From: AC-56 sp963798705
GTDB lineage: Bacteria > Actinomycetota > Thermoleophilia > Solirubrobacterales > 70-9
Direction: 5' to 3'
Assembly: GCA_963798705.1 (NCBI GenBank)
Contig: CAWCTW010000005.1
Location: forward strand, 2,108,001 to 2,172,000
Length of the DNA stretch: 64,000 nt
Positions 1-7,393 of this stretch are shown here, piece after piece. Under the pieces are notes generated by a model that was not told the DNA's origin, made no database searches, and saw only the letters and a program-made list of their open reading frames with translations. How positions within the stretch are numbered: position 1 is the first letter of the stretch; each line of letters starts with the position of its first letter. The translations under genes were made by a program, and so were the position numbers.

Positions 1-1
1 G

Positions 2-106
2 GTGCTGCTCGCGAGGTTCGTGCTGGGCGAGCGGCTCGCGGCGCAGCAGCGCGCCGGCGTGCTCGTCGCGCTCGGGGGCGTGGCGCTGATCGCCGCCGGC
101 GCCTAG
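2..106 (+). CDS. EamA/DMT-family transporter, C-terminal end only
   Basis: The last 34 codons of a gene that begins before the window, ending in TAG. The peptide has an LGERL loop followed by a strongly hydrophobic helix rich in Val, Ala, Leu and Gly, ending AAGA. This is how the tenth membrane helix of EamA (drug/metabolite transporter) proteins usually looks. Too short to assign a substrate. It converges on the HAD gene 14 bases further on. Confidence 0.55.
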   Translation: MLLARFVLGERLAAQQRAGVLVALGGVALIAAGA

Positions 107-120
107 GCGGCAGGGCGGCC

Positions 121-747
121 CTAAGCGGATACCTTGATGCCCAACAGCTCCTCGATCCGCACGATGCTCGCGGCCGGTTCCCGGTGCAGGACGGCCGTCA
201 TCCCGACCTCCTCGGCCCCTTCGCAGTTCTCGCGCAGGTCGTCGACGAACACGCACCGCTCCGGGGGCACGGCGAGGCGCTCCGCCGCGAGGCGGTAGAT
301 CTCCGGCTGCGGCTTGTGCAGGCCGACCTCCGCGGAGATGACCGCGGTGTCGAACAGCTCCTCGAGCATGTCCCGGTCGTAGTGGGAGGTGCTCCAGGAG
401 TTCGAGATCAGCCCCGTCTTCACGCCCCGCGATCCCGCCGCGCGGACCGCGGTGACCATCGGCTCGCAGGGGAGCATCCCGCGGAACATGCTCTCGATCA
501 GGTCGGTGGCCTCGCCGAGGTCCAGCAGCGTCGCGAACCGCTCCTCGAACTCGGCCTCCTCGATCGTGCCCGTCTCCAGCCCCCGGAGCAGGGCGACCGT
601 CTCGGGGTCCTCGCGGAACAGGCGCTTGACGGCATCCTCCTCGAGCCCCTTCTCGCGGCAGAAGTCGGCGAAGCTGTCCCACACCGAGGTGGTGAGCACA
701 CCGCCGAAGTCGACCAGCAGGGCGGTGTGGTCATCCGCTTCGCGCAT
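121..747 (-). CDS. HAD-superfamily phosphatase-like hydrolase
   Basis: 208 residues, the usual length of a HAD-IA hydrolase. Motif I is VDFGGVLT (nucleophile Asp13), with Gly where most family members carry the second acid Asp. This variant is common in a branch of HAD-IA proteins related to the N-terminal domain of soluble epoxide hydrolase. Motif II is SNS (115-117), the conserved Lys is at 145 (LHKPQPEIY), and motif IV is VFVDDLREN (about 167-174). A helical cap domain lies between motifs I and II. It is probably cytosolic and acts on a small phosphorylated metabolite; the substrate cannot be told. It is divergent from the kinase-like gene starting at 826, so the 78 bases between them should hold both promoters. 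Confidence 0.85.
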   Translation of the reverse strand: MREADDHTALLVDFGGVLTTSVWDSFADFCREKGLEEDAVKRLFREDPETVALLRGLETGTIEEAEFEERFATLLDLGEATDLIESMFRGMLPCEPMVTAVRAAGSRGVKTGLISNSWSTSHYDRDMLEELFDTAVISAEVGLHKPQPEIYRLAAERLAVPPERCVFVDDLRENCEGAEEVGMTAVLHREPAASIVRIEELLGIKVSA

Positions 748-825
748 AGGATTCGGGGGGGTGTCAGTCGAGGGGCGTATAGCGACGAGTCGGGCAGGTC
801 AGGCGGCGGAGCCGCCGCGATAGCT

Positions 826-1854
826 GTGGCGGACGAGGCTATCGACCGGCCGAGCCTGGAGGCCTGGTTTGCCCGCGAGGTGGACGGCGCCCGGCCGCCG
901 CTGGAGTTCGAGCGCATCTCCGGCGGGCGCTCCAACCTGACCTACGGCGTCACCGACGCGGACGGGCGGCGCTGGGCGCTGCGGAGGCCGCCGCTCGGCA
1001 AGCGCCTCGCCTCCGCGCACGACATGGGCCGGGAGCACCGCATCATCTCCGCGCTCGGCCCGACCGACGTCCCGGTTGCTCCCGCGGTGGCGCTGTGCGA
1101 GGACGAGTCCGTCAACGGCGCGCCCTTCTACGTCATGGGCTTCGTCCAGGGCCCGATCCTGCGCACCAGGGCCGAGGCTGAGGCGAGCTTCGATGACGGC
1201 GAGCGGAAGGCGATCGGGGAGCGGGTGGTCGACACCCTGGTCGCGATCCACGCGGTGGATCCCGACGCGGTCGGGCTGGGGGATCTGGGCCGCAAGGAGG
1301 ACTACGTCGCGCGCCAGCTCCGTCGCTGGCACGGGCAGTGGGAGAAGTCGAAGACCCGCGAGCTCGAGGTCATCGACGACGTCCACCGCCGCCTCTCCGA
1401 GCGCATCCCCGACCAGGGCCCGGCCACGATCGTCCACGGCGACTACCGCCTCGACAACCTGATCCTGTCGGCCGACGGCGAGATCGCGGCGGTCGTGGAC
1501 TGGGAGCTCTGCACCCTCGGCGACCCGCTCGCCGACGTGGGCATGCTGCTCGTCTACTGGTCGCAGCCGGGCGACGAGCTGATGCCGCTCTTCGACCCGC
1601 CGACCACGGCCTCCGGCTTCCCGCTGCGGGCGGACGTGCGCCGCCGCTACGCCGGCCTCTCTGGGCGGGACCTCGGGGAGATCGACTACTACGTCGCCCT
1701 CGCCTTCTGGAAGCTCGCGATCATCCTCGAGGGCGTCTTCGCCCGCTACGCGGCCGGGCAGTACGGCGAGAAGGCCGAGGGCTACCAGCAGTTCGCCCAG
1801 GTGGTCGAGCGGCTCGCCGACGGCGCGGACCAGGCCGAGCGGCGGGTGCGCTAG
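826..1854 (+). CDS. Phosphotransferase (APH-like, ACAD11 kinase-domain type)
   Basis: 342 residues from GTG 826; a reading frame is open further upstream but would run through the divergent HAD gene. It has the aminoglycoside-phosphotransferase fold signatures: a glycine-rich nucleotide loop (SGGRSNLTY, 32-40), the catalytic loop VHGDYRLDN (203-211) and the metal-binding VVDWELCTLGDP (223-234). The same fold forms the N-terminal half of eukaryotic ACAD11. Here an acyl-CoA dehydrogenase lies next door, convergent, which supports the bacterial pairing in which hydroxyacyl chains are phosphorylated before entering fatty-acid oxidation (inference). Antibiotic resistance is unlikely from context. 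Confidence 0.85.
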   Translation: MADEAIDRPSLEAWFAREVDGARPPLEFERISGGRSNLTYGVTDADGRRWALRRPPLGKRLASAHDMGREHRIISALGPTDVPVAPAVALCEDESVNGAPFYVMGFVQGPILRTRAEAEASFDDGERKAIGERVVDTLVAIHAVDPDAVGLGDLGRKEDYVARQLRRWHGQWEKSKTRELEVIDDVHRRLSERIPDQGPATIVHGDYRLDNLILSADGEIAAVVDWELCTLGDPLADVGMLLVYWSQPGDELMPLFDPPTTASGFPLRADVRRRYAGLSGRDLGEIDYYVALAFWKLAIILEGVFARYAAGQYGEKAEGYQQFAQVVERLADGADQAERRVR

Positions 1855-1891
1855 CTCGGAACCCCAGGGAGGCACCGCCCGAGGGATGTAG

Positions 1892-1937
1892 CGACGATGG
1901 ACGCCGCACCATGGGTGCGGTTCTCCGTCCATCGTCG
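1892..1937. terminator. Bidirectional hairpin terminator
   Basis: Nested perfect stems lie between two convergent genes. The outer 11-bp arm 1892-1902 pairs with 1927-1937, and the inner 7-bp arm 1904-1910 pairs with 1914-1920 around an ATG loop. There is no U-tract, as is common in GC-rich actinobacteria. Confidence 0.75.
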
Positions 1938-1947
1938 GTGCGGGAGG

Positions 1948-3222
1948 CTAGGCCGGTGCCCTCGCCGCCTCGCTCGGGGCTTCCGCGGCCTCGGACGCTG
2001 CCTCGCCGGCCTCGGCCTCCTTCGCCCAGTGGTTCAGCTCGCGGCGGGCGATGACCATCTTGTGCACCTCGTCGGGGCCGTCGGCGACCTTGAGCATGCG
2101 CGAGAAGCGCCACATGCCGGCCAGGGGGGTGTCGTCGGACATGCCGAGGGCCCCATGGACCTGGATCGCGCGGTCGAGCACGTCCATGACGACGTTCGCC
2201 GCGACCACCTTGATCATCGAGATCTCCCGGCGCGCCTCGCGCTTGCCCTGCGTGTCCATCTTCCAGGCCGCCATCAGCGTCAGGAGGCGCGCCTGCTCGA
2301 CCTCCATGCGCGACTTCGCGATGAAGTCCTGGACGAACTGCTTGTCGGCGAGCCTGCCCCCGAACGCCTCGCGCGAGTTGGCCCGCCTGCACATCATCTC
2401 GATGGCCCGCTCGGCGGTGCCGATCGCCCGCATGCAGTGGTGGATGCGCCCCGGGCCCAGCCGGTCCTGGGCGATCACGAAGCCGGCCTGCCGCGGCCCC
2501 AGGAGGTTGGACTCCGGCACCCGGCAGTCCTCGTAGCGGATCTCACAGTGCCCGGGCCCCCCGTCGTGGCCCATCACCGACACGGGCCGAATGAGGTCGA
2601 AGCCGGGGTTGTCGGTGGGCACGAGGATCATCGAGGCCCGCCCGTAGGGGTGGGCGTCGGGATCGGTGACGCACATGACGATCGCCACGGAGGCGCCCAC
2701 GGCGCCCGAGGTGAACCACTTGTGCCCGTTGATCACCCACTCGTCCCCGTCGAGCTCCGCGAGGGTCTGCAGGGTGGTGGGGTCCGACCCCGCGACGTCG
2801 GGCTCGGTCATCGAGAAACAGGACCGGATCTCGCCCTCCAGCAGGGGCTCGAGCCACCGCGCGCGCTGCTCGTCCGTGCCGTGCTCGGCCAGGATCTCCA
2901 TGTTGCCGGTGTCCGGCGCGGAGCAGTTGAAGGCCATCGGCGCGATCGCCGGGCTGCGCCCCATCTCCTCGCAGATGACCCCGTACTCCCAGTTGGTGAG
3001 CCCGGCGCCGTAGCGCTCGTCCGGCATGAACAGGTTCCACAGCCCCGCCTCGCGGGCCTTGGCGCGGATCTCGACCAGGATCCGGGGATAGGGGGTGCCC
3101 GGTCCCACCTCGTCGTCCAGGGCCGCCAGGGCCTCGAGCTCCGCCGGGTAGACGTGCTCGGTCATGAACGCGCGAACCCGGTCGCGAAGCTCGGAGACGC
3201 GCGGGCTCAGCTCGAAATCCAC
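1948..3222 (-). CDS. Acyl-CoA dehydrogenase family protein
   Basis: 424 residues, slightly longer than the 380-400 typical of the family. FAD-dependent dehydrogenase of acyl-CoA thioesters, cytosolic, first step of beta-oxidation. The N-terminal helical region is followed by the flavin/substrate segment CFSMTEPDVAGSDPTT and INGHKWFTSGA (middle beta domain). The C-terminal helical domain has RANSREAFGG, QVHGALGMSDDTPL and a final DGPDEVHKMVIAR. The last 25 residues are an Ala/Glu-rich tail. The sequence resembles the long-chain ACAD10/11 branch, which matches the convergent phosphotransferase. Substrate chain length cannot be told. Confidence 0.92.
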   Translation of the reverse strand: MDFELSPRVSELRDRVRAFMTEHVYPAELEALAALDDEVGPGTPYPRILVEIRAKAREAGLWNLFMPDERYGAGLTNWEYGVICEEMGRSPAIAPMAFNCSAPDTGNMEILAEHGTDEQRARWLEPLLEGEIRSCFSMTEPDVAGSDPTTLQTLAELDGDEWVINGHKWFTSGAVGASVAIVMCVTDPDAHPYGRASMILVPTDNPGFDLIRPVSVMGHDGGPGHCEIRYEDCRVPESNLLGPRQAGFVIAQDRLGPGRIHHCMRAIGTAERAIEMMCRRANSREAFGGRLADKQFVQDFIAKSRMEVEQARLLTLMAAWKMDTQGKREARREISMIKVVAANVVMDVLDRAIQVHGALGMSDDTPLAGMWRFSRMLKVADGPDEVHKMVIARRELNHWAKEAEAGEAASEAAEAPSEAARAPA

Positions 3223-3264
3223 ACCGGCAGCGTACCCGTCCCGGCGTGGCCACCGCAGGATCGC

Positions 3265-4179
3265 CTACCCGGCGGCTGCGGGTGCCTGGCCGGTGCGGCC
3301 ACGCGTGTGGCGGTGCAGGTAGATCTGATAGGCGAACAGGCCGGCGATCGCCGCGGTGGCCACGCCGAGCGAGGGCAGCAGGATCGTCTGCGGCACGTGC
3401 TCCTTGGCGATCAGGGCGACGGCGGAGCCGCACAAGACGACGCCCAGCGCGTTGCGGAGGAACCCCTGTGGCACCCGCACCGACAGATGGCTCCCCACGA
3501 TCACCCCGGGCACGGACCCGATGAGGATGTTCGCGGCCAGGCCGAAGTCGATGTTTCCTCCCACCCAGTGCGCGGCGCCGGCCGCCCACAGGACGACCGA
3601 TGCCTGAAAGATCCCCGTCCCCACGACGCGCTGCGGCGTCAGCCTGAAGATCGTGATGAGGGCGATCGCGACGAAGGTTCCGCCGCCTGCCGAGGTGAGG
3701 CCGATGATGAAGCCGGTGATCATCCCGGTGACGATGGCGGCGACGATGTGGCGACGGTAGAGGTGCATGGCGTGCCGCTCGGGCAGCACGTCGGCGAAGA
3801 ACAACGAGCGAAGCAGGGTCGCCACCCCCACCACCAGCAGCGTGGCTCCGAGGGCGCCGAGCACCAGCTCGTTGAGCTCCTGCTCGCCGTAGCGCCGCTG
3901 GATGAACTCGATCAGCCACACGCCGGCGACGGTCGAGGGCACCGCGCCGACCGCGAGCCAGAAGGCGATCGCCCGGTGCACGGTGCCCTGGCGCAGATGG
4001 CGCCAACCCCCCACGGTCTTGGTGACCGCGCCGTAGAAGATGTCGGTGCCGATCGCGGTCACCGGCTGGATCCCGAAGACCAGGATCAGCAGCGGCGTCA
4101 TCAGCGATGCCCCGCCCATGCCCGTCAGACCGATGAGGGCTCCGATTCCGAAGCCGAAGACGATGATTACCGGATCCAT
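3265..4179 (-). CDS. TauE/SafE-family sulfite/anion exporter (copy 1)
   Basis: 304 residues, integral membrane, about eight hydrophobic segments. Family hallmarks are the N-terminal GFGIGALIGLTGMGGASLMTP region and, in the second half, GLTSAGGGTFVAIALI, the pseudo-repeat typical of TauE/SafE. It ends in a basic cytosolic tail. Members move sulfite, sulfonates or other organic anions across the membrane. The substrate here is inferred from the neighbouring Rrf2 regulator and sulfate-assimilation operon. It is a tandem paralogue of the gene at 4332-5231, about 150 bases downstream of it and in the same orientation. Confidence 0.85.
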   Translation of the reverse strand: MDPVIIVFGFGIGALIGLTGMGGASLMTPLLILVFGIQPVTAIGTDIFYGAVTKTVGGWRHLRQGTVHRAIAFWLAVGAVPSTVAGVWLIEFIQRRYGEQELNELVLGALGATLLVVGVATLLRSLFFADVLPERHAMHLYRRHIVAAIVTGMITGFIIGLTSAGGGTFVAIALITIFRLTPQRVVGTGIFQASVVLWAAGAAHWVGGNIDFGLAANILIGSVPGVIVGSHLSVRVPQGFLRNALGVVLCGSAVALIAKEHVPQTILLPSLGVATAAIAGLFAYQIYLHRHTRGRTGQAPAAAG

Positions 4180-4331
4180 ATCCGCAGCTCAGCCCCGACC
4201 GTTTCCCGAGATCGTCGCGGGCGCCCCGTGTGCGGGCACGCCAGACATCCCCCTTGTCTACCGGATTACTCGAAAGACGCGGCCAGCATGGTAGCCGAAC
4301 GCTCAGCGCCCCCATCGCCGAGGGCGGGGAC

Positions 4332-5231
4332 CTATGTCGTGCCGGCGCTTGCGCGGAGGCCGCGGTTCGCGTAGATCTGAAAGGCGAACAGCGCGGCGAC
4401 CGCGGCCCCCGCGACGGCCAGCGACGGGAGGAGGACCGCCTGCGGGACCTGCTCCTTGGTGACCAGCACGATCGCCGAGGCGATCATCACGACGCCGAGC
4501 GCGTTGCGGAGGAAGCCCGTCGGTACCTTGACGGCGAGCTGGCTGCCGATCAGGACGCCCGGGACCGAGCCGATCAGGATGTTGGCGGCCAGCCCGAGGT
4601 CGACGTTGCCGCCGACCCAGTGCGCAACCCCGACGGCCCACAGCAGGATCGCCGCGTGGACGACGTCGGTTCCCACCACCCGCTGCGGCGTGAGGCGGAA
4701 CATGGCGATCAGGACGATGGCGATCAGGGTCCCGCTGCCGGCCGAGGTCAGGCCGATGACGAACCCGGTGATCGCTCCCGTGGTCACGGCGCCGATGATG
4801 TGCCGGCGATACAGGTGCATCGCGTAGCGCTCGGGGATCACGTCGCGCAGGAACAGGGCGCGGACCAGCGTCGCGATCCCCACCACGAGCAGTGCGGCCC
4901 CCACCGCTCCGAGCACCACCTGGTTCACCGCATCCTCTCCGTAGGCGTTCTGGAGGATCTCGATCAGCCAGACGCCGGCGATTCCCATCGGGATGCTGCC
5001 GACCGCGAGCCAGATCACGATCGCGCGGTGAACCGTGTGGTGCTTGAGGTGGCGCCAGGCGCCGGCGGTCTTGGTGACGGCGCCGTAGAAGATGTCGGTT
5101 CCGACCGCCGTGACCGGCGAGATCCCGAACAGCAGGATGAGCAGGGGGGTCATCAGGGACCCGCCCCCCATCCCGGTCATGCCGATCAGCACGCCGATGC
5201 CGAGGCCGAATATGACGATCGTGGGATCCAC
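4332..5231 (-). CDS. TauE/SafE-family sulfite/anion exporter (copy 2)
   Basis: 299 residues, clearly paralogous to the protein encoded at 3265-4179: same start (MDP.I.IFG.GIG), same DIFYGAVTKT segment and same MHLYRRHI loop. It has about eight membrane segments, with the GMGGGSLMTPLLILLFG repeat near the N-terminus and GLTSAGSGTLIAIVLI in the second half. It lies downstream of the Rrf2 gene on the same strand with a 118-base gap that may hold its own promoter. A sulfur-anion export role is inferred from context. Retention of both copies suggests distinct substrates, a hetero-oligomer or dosage. Confidence 0.85.
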   Translation of the reverse strand: MDPTIVIFGLGIGVLIGMTGMGGGSLMTPLLILLFGISPVTAVGTDIFYGAVTKTAGAWRHLKHHTVHRAIVIWLAVGSIPMGIAGVWLIEILQNAYGEDAVNQVVLGAVGAALLVVGIATLVRALFLRDVIPERYAMHLYRRHIIGAVTTGAITGFVIGLTSAGSGTLIAIVLIAMFRLTPQRVVGTDVVHAAILLWAVGVAHWVGGNVDLGLAANILIGSVPGVLIGSQLAVKVPTGFLRNALGVVMIASAIVLVTKEQVPQAVLLPSLAVAGAAVAALFAFQIYANRGLRASAGTT

Positions 5232-5349
5232 CCTCAGAGCCCGCCCTTTCTCCCTTTGTTCACTCGTTCTATCAAGATTGTGGACTAGGGCAGGCTAGCA
5301 GGAGGCGCTCGTGGGTGCTGCCCGGCGGCCGGCCCGGGCTGGATGCGCT

Positions 5350-5808
5350 TCAGCGCTTGACCCAGGCGTCCGGGTCGTCGACCAGATGGCCGATGGGCTC
5401 CGGCAGCTCGTCCTCGCAGACATCGGCCAGGGTGACCTGCTCCAGCACGGCGCGCAGATTGGCCCGCACGGCGATCCACACGTCCCGGAGCCGCTCGGCG
5501 GGCCCGGGATAGTCGGTGTCCTCCGGGGCCCAGTCCTGCACGTTCGCGAGCGGCCCCTCGACCGCGCGGATGACGTCCGCGACGGTGATGTCGTCGGCCG
5601 GTCGCGCGAGCCAGTAGCCGCCGCGGGCGCCCCGCTTTGCGCGCACGAGGCGGGCGTGCTTCAGCTCGAGCAGGATGTGCTCCAGGAACTGCAGCGGGAT
5701 GCCCTGTGAGTCGGCGAGGTTCTCGCCCTTCACGGGCTCGCCGTCGGGCGCCGCGGCGAGCTCGAGCGCGGCGCGAACCGCGTAGTCGGCCTTTGCCGTG
5801 ATCCTCAT
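5350..5808 (-). CDS. Rrf2-family transcriptional regulator
   Basis: 152 residues from the ATG of MRITAKADYAVRAALELA; a longer frame upstream would read into the divergent PHP gene and has no family resemblance. The winged helix-turn-helix includes GIPLQFLEHILLELKHA and the wing RGARGGYWLARP. Iron-sulfur members such as IscR carry three clustered cysteines, whereas only one Cys is visible here (VTLADVCED). It may instead sense a sulfur metabolite or act with a partner, as CymR does. Its position upstream of two TauE/SafE genes and near the cys operon supports a sulfur-regulation role (inference). The start codon is only 9 bases from that of the divergent PHP gene. Confidence 0.9.
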   Translation of the reverse strand: MRITAKADYAVRAALELAAAPDGEPVKGENLADSQGIPLQFLEHILLELKHARLVRAKRGARGGYWLARPADDITVADVIRAVEGPLANVQDWAPEDTDYPGPAERLRDVWIAVRANLRAVLEQVTLADVCEDELPEPIGHLVDDPDAWVKR

Positions 5809-5817
5809 TTCGTCACA

Positions 5818-6648
5818 ATGCTGCGCCGCATGATCGATCTCCAGTCCCACTCGACCGTATCGGATGGCCAATTGGCCCCGCGAGAGGTCGCGGCCGCCGC
5901 CGCCGAGGCCGGCGTCGCCGTGATGGCGCTCACCGATCACGACGCCGTCGCCGGGGTCTCCGAGGCCGCGGCCGCCGCCGAGGAGGCCGGGATCGAGTGC
6001 GTGCCGGCGGTCGAGATGTCATGCGTCCACCGTTACTCGGACGACCTCCACATGCTCGGGTACTGGATCGGCATCGAGGCGATCGCGCCCGCCTGCGACC
6101 GTGCGCAGCAGGAGCGGGTCAACCGTGCCAGGGAGATCGTCGAGCGGCTCAACTCGCACGGGGTGCAGGTGACGTTCGAGGACGCTGTCGCCCAGGCGGG
6201 GGCCGCCGACTCGATCGGCCGGCCGCACATCGCCCGGGCGGCCGGGGCCGGCCCGGACCTGGGGCCGTTCTTCGAGGAGTACCTCGTGCCGGGCGCCAAG
6301 GCCTTCGTGGCCCGCCGGTGGCCCGGCGCCGAGGAGGCCGTGGAGCTGATCCACGCCGCCGGCGGCGTTGCCGTGGTGGCGCACCCGTACTGGGACGTGA
6401 GCGAGCCGGAGCAGGTCCGCGACCTCGTCGAGAGCCTGGTTAGCGACGTCGGCCTCGACGGCATCGAGACGTTCTACCCGCCCCACACGAAGGCGCAGAC
6501 CGCGCACTGCCTCGAGCTCTGCGAGGAGCTCGGCCTCACGCCGACCGCCTCGTCGGACTTCCACGGCCCGACGCACAAGACGTTCAGCCGGTTCGGCGCC
6601 TACGACACCTACGGCCTGGGCGAGCCGCAGGTGCCGGCGCGGCCTTAG
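5818..6648 (+). CDS. PHP-domain phosphoesterase
   Basis: 276 residues from ATG 5818; an in-frame ATG at 5830 (MIDLQSHS) is an equally good start and better fits the family. PHP metal-site motifs are visible: DLQSHSTVSDG, ALTDHDAVAG, VPAVEMSC, GRPHIARA, VVAHPYWD and TASSDFHGP. The first ligand position of the usual DLHxH motif is Gln rather than His. Homologues include 3',5'-nucleoside bisphosphate phosphatase, which removes pAp produced when PAPS is used. That would fit the adjacent sulfate-activation operon, but the assignment is inference. No ribosome-binding site precedes either start. Confidence 0.85.
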   Translation: MLRRMIDLQSHSTVSDGQLAPREVAAAAAEAGVAVMALTDHDAVAGVSEAAAAAEEAGIECVPAVEMSCVHRYSDDLHMLGYWIGIEAIAPACDRAQQERVNRAREIVERLNSHGVQVTFEDAVAQAGAADSIGRPHIARAAGAGPDLGPFFEEYLVPGAKAFVARRWPGAEEAVELIHAAGGVAVVAHPYWDVSEPEQVRDLVESLVSDVGLDGIETFYPPHTKAQTAHCLELCEELGLTPTASSDFHGPTHKTFSRFGAYDTYGLGEPQVPARP

Positions 6649-6651
6649 GCG

Positions 6652-6670
6652 GCCGCCGCTCTCCGGCGGC
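6652..6670 (+). terminator. Hairpin after the PHP gene
   Basis: A perfect 7-bp GC stem (6652-6658 with 6664-6670, loop CTCTC) begins 3 bases after the PHP stop. A second hairpin follows at 6678-6693. The remaining bases up to 6850 show no gene. Confidence 0.5.
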
Positions 6671-6850
6671 GGGACCCCGGGGCAGGCGCCCCGAGCCGGA
6701 TGACCGGCCCCGAACCGCCACCGGGGCGGACCGGATGCAGCGAGCGGGCGATTTTCAACCTCATAGGTGCATCAGCCGCCGCTCGCCGAGTGCGGCCGGC
6801 CGGCGGCTCTGCGCGGATGCCTCGGGGTCGCCTCGAGGTACGGGAGTCCG

Positions 6851-7393
6851 CTACGCGGCCGGGATGAGCTCGCGCTCGACCAGGTAGTCGAGGATCTGCT
6901 GCGCGGACTCCTCCGGCGACTGCTTGTCGGTCTCGATCAAAAGCTCGGGGTTCTCGGGCGGCTCGTAGGGGTCGGAGACGCCGGTGAACTCCTTGATCTC
7001 GCCCGCCCGCGCCTTGGCGTACAGGCCCTTGACGTCGCGCTCCTCGCACACCTCGAGCGGCGCCTGTGTGTAGATCTCGATGAAGCGCCCGTCCATCTTC
7101 GTGCGCGCCTCGTCGCGGATGTCGCGGTAAGGGGAGATCGCGGCGGTGATCACGGGAACGCCGTTGCGCGACAGCAGGTCGGCCACGAAGGCGATCCGCC
7201 GGATGTTGGTGTCGCGGTCCTCCTTGGAGAACCCGAGCCCCTTCGAGAGGTTCTCGCGGACGATGTCGCCGTCGAGGACCTCGAGCTTCGATCCGCGGCG
7301 ACGGAGCTCCTTCACCAGCAGGGTCGTGATCGTCGTCTTGCCCGAGCCCGAGAGGCCGGTGAACCAGAGGCAGAACCCCTGCTCGGATGCCAT
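6851..7393 (-). CDS. cysC: Adenylyl-sulfate (APS) kinase
   Basis: 180 residues. Phosphorylates APS with ATP to PAPS in the cytosol. The P-loop is GLSGSGKTT (about 13-21), followed by the family segments LDGDIVRENL, GFSKEDRDTNIRR and ISPYRDIRDEAR and the C-terminal lid region. It is the last gene of the sir-cysH-sat-cysC operon. Its ATG overlaps the sat stop in TGATG, so translation is probably coupled. If CysH reduces APS directly (see the cysH entry), PAPS from this enzyme would be available for sulfotransferases such as those encoded at 21.2-23.4 kb. Confidence 0.95.
   Translation of the reverse strand: MASEQGFCLWFTGLSGSGKTTITTLLVKELRRRGSKLEVLDGDIVRENLSKGLGFSKEDRDTNIRRIAFVADLLSRNGVPVITAAISPYRDIRDEARTKMDGRFIEIYTQAPLEVCEERDVKGLYAKARAGEIKEFTGVSDPYEPPENPELLIETDKQSPEESAQQILDYLVERELIPAA

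Noticed and set aside
1897..4374. A continuous 825-codon frame on the plus strand
   Set aside because: It lies opposite the acyl-CoA dehydrogenase and TauE genes, is rich in His, Arg, Gly and Asp as antisense frames of GC-rich genes are, and has no domain. Similar long shadows elsewhere (for example 23255-26350 and 48446-50086) were left out for the same reason.
4180..5349. A shared Rrf2 operator upstream of the two TauE/SafE genes
   Set aside because: Both regions contain CGAGT and ACAA-GGG stretches, but the spacing differs (11 against 2 bases) and no palindrome is present.
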